Positions 39,928-48,907 of a stretch of 64,000 bases of DNA are shown here, piece after piece (position 1 is the stretch's first letter; each line of letters begins with the position of its first letter). The position numbers were made by a program, and so were the translations under genes. Source of the stretch: Dermanyssus gallinae (Eukaryota > Arthropoda > Arachnida > Mesostigmata > Dermanyssidae); the NCBI GenBank assembly GCA_003439945.1, contig QVRM01004780.1, positions 277,383 through 341,382 of the forward strand. Reading direction: 5' to 3'. The notes below the pieces were generated by a model. It was given only the letters and a program-made list of their open reading frames with translations. It did not search any database and was not told the origin of the DNA.

Positions 39928-42900
39928 GAGCAACAGCGTTGTGTCCGGTAGCGGCAGTCAGGACAGCAATAACCCCCAGGCGCAGGGAAGTGCCTCAGCT
40001 ACTGGCACAGGATCCGACGGTGCAGGAACGGCTAGTGGTTACCCGAGTCCAGCCAATAGCATGGCGAGTCTGCAGAGCGGACTAAATGCTGATGATAGTA
40101 GCGAGCCAAGCAATACACCGGCGATTGTTTTGTACGTGATTGACCCAACGCCCCTTCACGTGGCCGGGGACGAAGAGGCACGTCGTCTCTCGCTTCTGGC
40201 CTTGCACGCGTGCTTCGAGCGTATGCAGCTAGCTCTGCCGGCCCACGTGCGAGCCAATATACAACTGCAGGTGATACCGCTCGAGGCCATACTTGCTATG
40301 GAACAGTGCGCAAGCCCAGCAAAACGCCACGATCTGCTTCTGCATACCGCGCTATCGCTCTTCTATCAGAGCGGACCTACGTTGCCTTCAGTCACTCCAC
40401 CGGGACAGGTTAGTGGGATCATTTGCGTTCGTGAAGAGTTTATGCCAGCCAGTCGTCCACAAGGACAAATATTTCGTTTCGAGAAGTCTTGTGAGAAACG
40501 AGTTAGAACTCGTACGATCGAAAGCTTGCGTCATGATTCACAGTGGGAAGTTACGGTTAAATGAGCATTTGGCTTCTGACAGTTGACTGCCTGCCATAGG
40601 GATCAATTGATGTTCGCAGGTGTTAATTCAGTGGCGGCGTGTTTTGCGGGGGGGGGGTTAGTGCGCTAGTCATATTTGTCATCTGCTAGAGAGTCGCAGG
40701 TTCGATCCTGTTCCCGATCACTGCTGTTGATAAAAGTTTCTTTGAACCATGCTTGTTGAGATTAGACGATAAACCATGCTGTTGGGGATAGCCTAGATAT
40801 CTGAACATATCTGGCTCTCGGTGCGTTCAAAATATGCCTCACGGTGATTCCAAGCCCGTAGAGGACACAAGATTGTCAAACAATTGTAAACAACCTTTCG
40901 TGCAACGTTTTGCGCCGGTCCGTTAATCAATAATTTCACCGATGCTATATACCACTATACAGCTATTGAGAAGTGTATCACACAATTTTAACTGATTTTG
41001 CCCTATTCGCTGCCCAGGTGAAGAGCCTAACTGGAATGGGGCCTGCGGCATCGCAGGACTTGTTTATCAAGCGCAAAATGCATACTCAGCTTCAAGCGCT
41101 GACGGAATCGAGCAAGTCGACCACATCAAGTCGAGCGGCGGCAGATAGTCCGCTTGCAGACACGGGGACTCCGTGCAGCAGTACAATCAATGATGATATT
41201 CGCACCTTTAACCCGCCATTCATTTTGGCGCCAACAAAGGACAAACAAGCCGAACTCGGCGAAATGTTTGGTGACCACCAAGAACGCTCGGCGATTCTTT
41301 ACGTTTCATACTGCCTCTCAGAAGATCAACGTTGGCTTCTAGCTAGCGTCAGCACGGAGCGTGGCGAACTTTTACGCAATACGTCGATCAACATTACAAT
41401 ACCAGATCGGACGCGACGCAAGAGAGCGTCGGCCCGTTTTCTCGGTCTCAACAAGCTTATGGAGTTCGTGTTGGACGTTGTGACTGGAGCAGTTCGACCC
41501 TGGCGTCTGGTGATCGGTCGCCTTGGCCGAATCGGGCATGGTGAACTGAAAGAATGGGCCGGGCTTTTATCTCGAAAGAGTCTGCTACGATACTCCCGCC
41601 ATCTGCGGGACCTATGTACTCAATGCGGAGTGTTGCCTTCACCTCTCGACGTGCCGTGCATCCTCAGTGCCTGTTTAGTGTCGCTAGAAGCCGACAGCTG
41701 CCTTCAGGTGTGTAGCAGAGTAGGCAAATTGTGCAAATTGTTGCTAGCCACCTATGCTTAGTGTTCCTGAGCCGGCAAAGCGATACCATGGTAGCATTTA
41801 GAGTGTACTACTACTGATCAGATGCTGATGTGCTTCGAGTAGAGAAGGTTCCACATTTGTATTTCTATGAATTACTTTGACCTTGGAGACTACCTTGGAC
41901 ATTTGACCATGTGATTTGTAATTCGTTTGTGCACTGAATAGGTTTTCGCCGATCAGTGTTCCCCGGACGAGCGGGTCTCAACCAACGCGCAACGGTGCGA
42001 GCTGTCGACGCCGGTAGATGCGACCTGTACCCACATCCTCGTGTTTCCAACGTCGGCGACAACGCAAAGCTCGCAAGCCACGTTTAATCACATGGGCGAA
42101 GACCACATGGACGACGAGCTGTTCAATACGATCACGCAGGATATGGATGGTGGACCCGACAACTTCGACGACATCGTGAACTGGAGTTTAGACGCGTCTC
42201 CAGAGGGCGTGGGCTGTGGCGGCGGCATTGGCGACGACAATGGTGCGGGCGGTGGCATTGGCGGGATTGGAGGGTTACGAAACAAAAGTCCCAACGATGA
42301 TCCCATGGCCGGTATCATGATGGGCCATGGCAGCGGGTCGGCGATGGGCTTGTTGAATGGCCTGCCCGCCAGTGGCATGGGCGGCGCTGGTGGCCAGGGG
42401 ACGCTGGTAGTTGGCGGGGGTGCGACGGGCGGTCGCGGCTTTAGCGGCGGTGGCGGCCACGGCGATTTCCTACTGGGCGGAGAAGAGGCGATGCAACTGT
42501 TGCAGCAGCCTCTTGCCTTGGGCTACCTCGTGTCAACGGCACCGGCTGGCCCACTGCCGAAATGGTTTTGGGCAGCTTGTCCGCATCTCGAGGGGGCTAA
42601 TCCTGTCTTCCTAAAGGTAGGCATTTTTGGCGCAGGCAGTAATTACTTGCCAGTGGAAATCATGTAATGTCTTGCTGCGTTTTAAACATATGAAACAACA
42701 TTATTCTGTTATGGCTACCTTGCTGATGTCTTTCATAACTATGTGCATTTGTTCTGTGGGAATTAGGTTCACGTCGAGCGTTCACATAGAGTTCAGACTT
42801 TTCGAAATAAACAGCACTGTTGGACGGTGCAGGTGTGATATCGGTCGGTAATTGGTCGTTCTTTGGTATTTTACAGAGCGCGTTGGTGCTGCATTCGCCA

Positions 42901-42998
42901 ACGGTTCATCAGAACCAGGACGATATACTGCACGGAAACCAGCGTAATGGGCATCCACTTGACTCCAACCTCACCACCGACGTGCTACGGTTAGTATT

Positions 42999-43042
<44 letters not shown>

Positions 43043-43410
43043 TGGATCTTCTCTCTTCTTCCTAGTTCAGTTATTGACTGAACTACTGGTATATATATAT
43101 ACATACATATATATCAATAGAACAAAGTGCAAATGGCAACTCTAGTTTTCGAACCTGGCGCGACACATACGACATTTCGAGCCGATATATATCAATATTT
43201 GTAGAATTGGACCTATATATATACCGGTACGCGCGGTAAAAAGCTAAGTCTTATTGGTTGACTGATGCCTTTCGCAGGTACGTGTTGGAGGGCTACAACG
43301 CTCTGTCGTGGTTGCGTTTAAGTCCAAGTTCACACGACCGGGCTTCATGTTTGCCGCTGCACATTCAAAATCTCCTGACGCTGTACCATGCGCTGCATGC
43401 CCTGCTGTAA
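24441..43410 (+). CDS. MED13: Mediator complex subunit 13 (MED13/skuld), 16 exons
   Basis: MED13 is the large subunit of the Mediator CDK8 kinase module (with MED12, cyclin C and CDK8). The module binds core Mediator reversibly in the nucleus and controls its contact with RNA polymerase II. Exons: 24441-24521, 28196-28406, 29052-29236, 29991-31268, 31537-31763, 32096-33147, 33355-33882, 34372-35336, 35770-36726, 37570-37722, 38448-38656, 38929-40408, 41018-41707, 41942-42616, 42877-42989 and 43278-43410. Every intron is GT-AG, all phases join, and the total is 8937 nt (2978 aa). Conserved blocks follow animal MED13 from [14 protein letters not shown] at the N-terminus to YNALSWL at the C-terminus. 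It is longer than human MED13 (about 2170 aa) because of low-complexity linkers. The start has a good context (GCCATCATGG). Vertebrate MED13L is an equivalent alternative name. Confidence 0.93.
24522..28195 (+). other. MED13 intron 1 (3.7 kb)
   Basis: This is the longest intron of the gene. It contains (TA)n at about 24628-24662, 27831-27896 and 27999-28039, (AAT)n near 25467, and short GTT/AAC tracts at 26483-26560. No second gene or RNA is recognised. Confidence 0.7.
28196..28406 (+). CDS. MED13: MED13 exon 2
   Basis: Residues 28-98. It opens with [10 protein letters not shown], continuing the N-terminal domain, then has a Gly/Ser insert and [20 protein letters not shown]. The acceptor is TCTAG|GCG and the donor ACAG|GTCAGT, phase 1. 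Confidence 0.9.
29052..29236 (+). CDS. MED13: MED13 exon 3
   Basis: Residues 98-159. It contains [12 protein letters not shown] and [15 protein letters not shown], both N-terminal domain landmarks. The acceptor is TTTCAG|GTTTG and the donor TTTAAG|GTACGA, phase 0. Confidence 0.92.
29991..31268 (+). CDS. MED13: MED13 exon 4
   Basis: Residues 160-585. It begins [20 protein letters not shown], then [33 protein letters not shown] and EWGHFYPLP, finishing the N-terminal domain. The strand [14 protein letters not shown] closes it. The rest is a Gly/Ser/Thr-rich linker that contains no metazoan-wide motif. The long minus-strand open frame at 30932-30414 is an antisense shadow of this GC-rich exon. 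Confidence 0.92.
31537..31763 (+). CDS. MED13: MED13 exon 5
   Basis: Residues 586-661. It carries a Cys cluster ([14 protein letters not shown]) followed by a basic stretch. Its place and phase (0 in, 2 out; donor CACAA|GTACGT) fit the Cys/His-rich basic segment that follows the N-terminal domain in the family. Similarity is weaker than in neighbouring exons. Confidence 0.82.
32096..33147 (+). CDS. MED13: MED13 exon 6
   Basis: Residues 661-1012. It is mostly a Ser/Pro/Gly linker, with the conserved stretch [13 protein letters not shown] followed by [10 protein letters not shown] near residues 911-940. Acceptor GCTTCAG|GCG completes an AAG codon; donor ATCG|GTAAGT, phase 1. Confidence 0.87.
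33355..33882 (+). CDS. MED13: MED13 exon 7
   Basis: Residues 1012-1188. It is a low-complexity linker ending in the family motif [15 protein letters not shown]. Acceptor TATGCAG|GAAG, donor AACG|GTAAGA, phase 1. Confidence 0.9.
33883..34371 (+). other. MED13 intron 7 with (TAA)n
   Basis: It contains about 77 bp of ATA/TAA repeats at 33948-34024. Nothing else is recognised. Confidence 0.8.
34372..35336 (+). CDS. MED13: MED13 exon 8
   Basis: Residues 1188-1509. It has [19 protein letters not shown] and ECVYRASW, then a Gly/Pro/Met repeat (PMPGSVG, four variants at about 34930-35000), and then the middle-domain core [32 protein letters not shown] and CSCGFSAV. The last block enters the MID/PIWI-like part of MED13. 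Confidence 0.93.
35770..36726 (+). CDS. MED13: MED13 exon 9
   Basis: Residues 1510-1828. [20 protein letters not shown] continues the preceding block. A Gln/Asn/His-rich linker follows, then [20 protein letters not shown], matching the family segment before the PIWI-like C-terminal half. The open frame runs on past the donor (CGAAAG|GTCAGT) into the intron, without similarity. Confidence 0.92.
36727..37569 (+). other. MED13 intron 9
   Basis: 843 bp, AT-rich, with a short AAT tract. No gene is recognised. The open frame continuing from exon 9 to 37032 is likely read-through of the intron. Confidence 0.7.
37570..37722 (+). CDS. MED13: MED13 exon 10
   Basis: Residues 1829-1879. It contains [18 protein letters not shown] and [11 protein letters not shown]. 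Two in-frame acceptors six bases apart are possible (CTAG at 37569 and GCAG at 37575); the choice adds or drops Ala-Gln. Donor GATAAG|GTACGT, phase 0. Confidence 0.9.
37723..38447 (+). other. MED13 intron 10
   Basis: 725 bp. No gene or structured repeat is recognised. Confidence 0.6.
38448..38656 (+). CDS. MED13: MED13 exon 11
   Basis: Residues 1880-1949. It contains [33 protein letters not shown] and [20 protein letters not shown], a strongly conserved part of the C-terminal domain. Donor TTCAG|GTGAGT, phase 2. Confidence 0.94.
38929..40408 (+). CDS. MED13: MED13 exon 12 (polyglutamine exon)
   Basis: Residues 1949-2442. [10 protein letters not shown] opens the exon and [20 protein letters not shown] and [10 protein letters not shown] continue the conserved domain. 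Between them lie Q-rich tracts: about residues 2087-2112, and an uninterrupted run of 34 Gln (39827-39928, mixed CAG and CAA). The exon ends [20 protein letters not shown]. The long Gln run is an insertion in a linker and leaves the folded blocks intact. Confidence 0.92.
40650..40722 (+). other. tRNA-like remnant in MED13 intron 12
   Basis: GTTAGTGCGCTAGTCA followed by GTCGCAGGTTCGATCCTG resembles the D-arm and the T-arm/B-box of a tRNA. The T-loop appears one base short, and no good acceptor stem is seen. It is more likely a tRNA pseudogene or the head of a tRNA-derived SINE than a working tRNA. Confidence 0.3.
41018..41707 (+). CDS. MED13: MED13 exon 13
   Basis: Residues 2443-2672. It contains [63 protein letters not shown] and [13 protein letters not shown] in the PIWI-like region. 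Alignment to animal MED13 is close throughout. Donor CTTCAG|GTGTGT, phase 0. Confidence 0.94.
41942..42616 (+). CDS. MED13: MED13 exon 14
   Basis: Residues 2673-2897. It contains [20 protein letters not shown], an acidic segment ([15 protein letters not shown]), a Gly/Met-rich insert (about 42200-42480), and then [20 protein letters not shown] and WFWAACP. The Gly-rich insert is lineage-specific; the closing block is conserved. Confidence 0.93.
42877..42989 (+). CDS. MED13: MED13 exon 15
   Basis: Residues 2898-2935. It encodes [10 protein letters not shown] and then [13 protein letters not shown], matching the family near the C-terminus. Donor CTACG|GTTAGT, phase 2. The following intron holds (TA)n at about 43003-43040. 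Confidence 0.93.
43278..43410 (+). CDS. MED13: MED13 exon 16 (terminal coding exon)
   Basis: Residues 2935-2978 plus TAA at 43408-43410. It contains [16 protein letters not shown] and closes [16 protein letters not shown], the expected C-terminal helix of the family. Acceptor TTTCGCAG|GTACG. Confidence 0.93.
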
Positions 43411-43510
43411 ACAAGGACGATAGGAATAGCATACTGTAGTGTTACTTTGTAGCGATAACAGTACACCGAATAGCGGTAACAATTGTACAGAAAAGCTGAC
43501 GTTCCTTCTA

Positions 43511-43586
43511 GGCCGTGATGGCGTGTTATGGGAACGTACGAATAATTAGGCCGTGATGGCGTGTTATGGGAATGTACGAATAATTA
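43511..43586. repeat. tandem duplication, 38 bp x 2
   Basis: Two copies starting GGCCGTGATGGCGTGTTATG lie head to tail at 43511-43548 and 43549-43586, differing at one base. Confidence 0.95.
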
Positions 43587-43901
43587 AGTGGCCAAGTTGA
43601 ATCGACTAGTTAGTTACACTACGACTAGCCTGGAACGTTTGATTGGAGATGAAGGGAAAATATAAGAGCTGTTCTATGATTACGTCTAAATTTGTCTACT
43701 TTCGGGCTCAGTCTGAATCCAAACAAACCTGTAATCACCTCGACACATCATCAGATTGCGATTGTAAGATATATATATATATATATAAGGTTTGCTACCA
43801 GGTGTGCGACTCGGTATGCTCCTTGCGACTGTGCAAATGGACTCTGCTTTCACATAGTACTTTGTGTGAGGCAATCGACGTTGCATGTTGTTTCACCCTG
43901 T

Positions 43902-44149
43902 CACAGAGATTTAGCTGTTCACTTCGCTATGGCTAAATTCTCTATTTATTATTAATATTTAATACGCTGCGCTGACTAGTAGAACTGTAGGTTGTTGTAA
44001 AGAACGGGGCGCTAGGCACCTGCCTTACAGAGGTTTAGCTGATTCGCTTTGCTATGGCTGATTCCTCTATTTATTATTAGTATTATTCTTATTTAGCTGT
44101 GCTGACTAGTGTAGCTGCAGGTTGTTGTAAAGAACGGGGCGCTAGGCAC
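43902..44149. repeat. tandem duplication, about 120 bp x 2
   Basis: Copies at about 43902-44020 and 44026-44149 share CAGAGRTTTAGCTG at the start and GTTGTTGTAAAGAACGGGGC near the end. Their middles have diverged by substitutions and small indels, so this duplication is older than the 38-bp one next to it. Confidence 0.85.
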
Positions 44150-47100
44150 TCTCCCTTGCGATTGTTCTCGGGCGTACACTTCTAAGGGTTACGGATGAAC
44201 CAAGGCAGTTGTTTAAAGCGTCTTTTACTATTCATAAGAGCAAGAAGGACAAGCGCTGGCAGCTCTGGGTTACTTCAACGGGGTTACTCTAGTTGAAGAC
44301 ACGAAATCAGTGGCAAGAAAAGCCAGATGGTAAGAAGTTCGAATAGCCAAATGCACTGAACGGTGGCAGCAACTACTCTTACCAATAGTTTAGTAGCATG
44401 GTTGTATATTAACGATGTAAATTTATACTATTTACGCCTCGGCGTGTAAATGAGTACATAGGGAATTGGTGTAGTACGTATAAGGTGGAGTAACGGGCGA
44501 CTTGTGCGTATCGTCGCTTCTGATGATCTGATGACACTGAGACACTGAAAGAACTCGAGGGCTCCATTCTAGAGACATCGCCCTGTTTGCTCGTAGTGCC
44601 TATGCGCGGCGAATTTAAATCACTCACACGTAGCATTGCAAACGAATGATGAATTCGTATCAGATGTATAAGGCCACTCGACACTGACGCCATGTTTTGT
44701 AGTAGTCCGATTGAATTGTGCGGCGTCGAGGCGGGGGAGCACGATGTTTTTCCAGCACCCAAGATTGTTAATCCAATTTGGTGCGGCTATCCTATAGGGC
44801 CAGACGCCCTATGAGCTCCCGAGAGTTCGTCTGTTGAGGTTCAAGCGAGTTGTATCGAGCGAACGTCATTTATCGAGACACAGAGGGCAACCTCGAGTGG
44901 TGTGTGCTTGAACCAATCAGCGATCAGAATGGACTGGCCGACGGGACGCCCCCTTCATACGATCAGCCTCGCAATCGTTGTGTCTGCCTCCGACAGATGG
45001 TAACCAAAGTGGATAGCTCGTAAATCATCGCTACAAATGTATACAATTCTGATGTACAGCATTGCAAGCAGCTACCATCGCCACTACTTTGCAGCAGCTG
45101 GGATGCATCGTGGAGTGCAGGTGTAGGTTAACGTCATTTATATGGTTTTGGATAAGCACGATTAGCCATGATCAAACTCTCGAAGAACAATGATTTATCT
45201 ACCTGAACACCGCAAACATAACCCCTGCCAAGGAAATTAACCCAGAAAGCTGAACTAGATCTCTGGTGTAATTAAGCAGGTGATTGGTCAGTCCTTGCTG
45301 GCCCATGTATCTCCTTCCTAAACCATTTTACTTCGTTGTGACTGCTAGGTGCCGCTAGTTTGGTGAACATAAATTCCGTCGATGATTTGACAGTCGGCCA
45401 GGTCCTTTTAAATGAGAATATCAGGCATCTTGCGAACGCCCTTATATATATTTATATAGATTCGATTATATGTGGCGATTCATACTTTCCGACACATATC
45501 TGTACATTGCGAGTATATAATTGACCGTGCGCGCGTAACAAAACGGACACGATAATGAGAGAAAGATGCGTTATTTCTCACGTTTCCTACAGAGTAGTTG
45601 GCGACGACGTGGCAACCCATAGGCGATAATGACAATACACTGATAGCTGACAGTTACAGCCTATCACTATTCCCCTATGACATATGTACTACTCGGTCTG
45701 CAATTCAAGCAGAAATTTCATTGTAACAATAGCGGTAACAATTATCATTATTTATTGTAACGCATATAAATATGTTACATAAGCGCAGAACAACAGATTA
45801 TAAACCTTATAGCATGAATCTTATATGAAGTATCTATATATATATATATCAGAGTAAACATATTACTGTAAGTAGGGACGAAGTAACGACGTAACAACGC
45901 TGAGCTAGTGGTAACATATATATATATATATATATGCGATGAACAACACAAGAGGCGCATGATTAATTTAGCTCTGCAACGGAATGAGGATGATAAAGAA
46001 GAAGAAGAAGAAGAAAAAGGATAGAGCATCAGATAAGGCTAGCGGTGGGACGTCCATGGAAGACGAACAAGTTCTAGTGAAAGCAACCGCACACAGCTGC
46101 CGCACACACGGCAACTGCGAATTACCACGATGGCGACTCGCCATATCGTGCTGACAGTAACGATGACTCTGTCAGTCCCTTTCTGAACGACGACTAATAA
46201 CGATCGTATTCGTGACCTACCTGCACGTGTAACGCTAAGGAGATTATTAATACTACTGATCATTATGAATGTAGGTAGTCGTCGTAGTACTACTAGTAGT
46301 AGCAGCAGTAGTCGCAGTCGTAGTAACCATGATGAAAGAGCATGAAGAATGATTACGACTTGGAAAAGAAGGTGGGCGGCAGTGGTGGGGCGAAAGATGA
46401 CGATGAAAAGGCCGCAAATATTTATTTCTTCTACAGTGATGACGATAAATACGATGATGACGGTGACCACGGCGATGACGACGATGACGACGACGACGAC
46501 GAATATGATTCGTTATTAAGGACGAATATTACAATGACATAACGGTAGCGAATAATAATAATAATAATAGTAAAAATACTAGTAGAAGTAATATTGATGC
46601 TAGATGAGAAGTGATAATAAGCAGAAACTGTAGAAAAAGGAGGAACCAACGGATCGCGCAGATAGAGACAATGGCGGGCAATAGTAGTAGTCGTAATGGC
46701 AGTAACAGTAATGATAGGATAATGAATGAATGTAATCGTCGCTCACAGCCGGCTAATTGGCAGTTTGTGACAATAATAATAATAATAACAGTTGGTGGTA
46801 TTATGTTGTGCATAGCAAAATAAGAGATGTATGCATAGGTAGACGGACGGAGTGATAGGCAGGCAGATGGCGCGGTCGCCTGCCCTATCGCGGCGCACTG
46901 AGCAGATAAATAAGGACGCCGGCTTTCGGCTTCTACACGACTCACTGTGGTTGCAATTCGTACCATTTATTATTACATGGGAGACAGAGAGAGAGAGATA
47001 GAGAGAGAACAATACGATGTTAGTATATTAGTAAACTATCTATATAACAAATACGATTACTATAAATATGATGATGATGATGATACTATTGCTATTATGG

Positions 47101-47540
47101 ATTTTACGATTGAAATCAGTGTCTTGCATATGGTTCGCCCGCCAGCCGCCGGCCCGCCTGCTAGCAGCAATGGAATTCTTTTTCTACGAATTGCGATGAA
47201 ACGTGACGTTTAGCCGCCCGGGCACACTCTCCTTTCGACTCTGAGCGAGCGCGAAAAACACCCATATATATATGACCATGGAAGGTGTGCGCGGCGAACA
47301 TCGACAATGACTGCGATCACTACTAGGTGTCGGGTCGGAACGTGTAGGTGTGTGGGTTAGCTGTAGGGAGGTAGCTATGTCGAGTTAAAGGGCAAGGTCA
47401 AGCTGGGGAGTAAAATGACATAAAGATCATACGATGATGATGAAGAAGTAGAAGACGACCAGGGAGGACTAGGAAGTGTGCAGGGCCTGGCCACGGACGA
47501 TGACATATGAAAATTGTACGAGAATAAATGATGACTGATG

Positions 47541-48100
47541 CCGATACTTGTTGATAACTAGCACATCGTGTCTTTATTGTGATTTCTACGCTGTTCTACG
47601 CATGCAGGTTGTATTTGACGTAGCTCTTCCTAGCATGCGCTATTTCTGCTATCACCAGTATTTGACGCGAAACAAACGTTGACCCAACGTGATACTTGCA
47701 GCTCGCATTGGTAGAAAAAAATAACTTTTGACTTGAAGCACAGTGAACTGCGGCCGCTTTGAGACACAGAAAAAAACGTTTGTTTTTTCGTTTCGGCGGA
47801 ATGTCCGAGTGTGTTCGTCGTTCCTCACCTCCACGTTCAGTGAGTTCATAGGTCCATTTGAGCATACTTAACATGAATAGTGTATGAGTGAACCCTCAAA
47901 ATTCTCGATTCTTCTGCTAGAATTTTGGCACTCCCATGAGTCTGCGGCTTTGAAGCCTCGTGCTATACTAATGCGTCGACGGCGCTGTCGTATATTAGCA
48001 ATACTCTGTTCTAATACCTGTGCTTCATTACTTTATACGAAAAGGAGTATCGTCTTTATATTCTGCTAGTAGACACCTTTTCTTCTGCTAGTAGTACAGT
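47541..48100. other. no supported gene
   Basis: Short open frames on both strands have no recognisable domain. Confidence 0.3.
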
Positions 48101-48560
48101 TCTAGCACCATCCGCCGCGCCGTCTGGGGTCACCGCCATGTTTCACTCGCAAATAGTGCCCGAGTCTGCATCTGTAGCACACATTGCGCGTCTCGCTGAG
48201 CAGGTCGGTCATCGTCTGAAATTCGTGGCCATATCTACCACAGGCTTGGCATCTGTCTTGATCCTGACTTCGGAACAGTCCCGGATGAGGACCTCTTCCG
48301 CTTGGCCACAAATTGCCTGCTCCGCTGAAACGTCGTCGTCTTTTTGCAGCCTTCTCACACACTTGTCACGCATTGGGTTGTACTTGTGCCACGCACATTT
48401 GGCGACCGTTCGACTTATGACTGCTAGGTAGTCCGCTGGCCTCTTTCTCTCGATGCAGCTGCCTCTTGCAATGTCGCCGACCCTCGCTTCTGCTCTCCTA
48501 ACGTGTCTACACTGCCGGCATTTGTCCACTAGCCACCATTTGCCATCCATTAACGTCTTT
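48100..48560 (-). pseudogene. retroelement gag-like zinc-knuckle remnant
   Basis: Minus-strand frames contain two Cys/His groups, CQACGRYGH and CYRCRLGHYLRVKH, spaced like the tandem CCHC knuckles of retroelement gag proteins. They are preceded in another frame by a basic, Cys-containing segment. No protease or RT follows directly. The assignment is tentative; a degenerate DNA-transposon finger is the alternative. Confidence 0.35.
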
Positions 48561-48907
48561 GATATCGCGATCCTGCCTTAAATATCATCGGCGACCGGCA
48601 GACCCCTAAAACGCACAAAATGCACCATCGCGGACAACGTTACAACGGACCCTCAAGGTTATCATCGGCGTGCAATATCTGAAGACTATGTCGAGCTCAT
48701 TGATCCGCCAATTAGTTGCACGAACTAAGGCGTGCTAGCGCAACCGAGCGAAAGCCGAGGCGTGAGAGAAGAAGAATGTAGAACACCCAGATACAGAAAA
48801 GCTAGGCAAAAGAAAGAACAATTCAAAGAATGCAAAATCTACTCGGGTGTGCGCGTCGGGCAGGATGGCATGAGATCGAGGAGCAATACAGGACTAGATA
48901 AATAGGT

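Larger units (their letters stand above)
43411..47540 (+). other. MED13 3' flank, possible 3'UTR
   Basis: No protein gene is recognised in 4.1 kb. It holds two tandem duplications (43511-43586 and 43902-44149), (TA)n tracts near 45837 and 45918, and from about 46040 a stretch rich in GAT/GAC and AAT triplets. I noticed no AATAAA soon after the stop; one lies at 47523-47528. A very long 3'UTR ending there is possible, but so is simple intergenic DNA with a non-canonical site nearer the stop. The minus-strand open frame at 44762-44409 is unassigned. Confidence 0.35.

Noticed and set aside
44409..44762. 117-aa minus-strand frame as a gene
   Set aside because: Ser-rich, no recognisable motif, no splice or conservation evidence.
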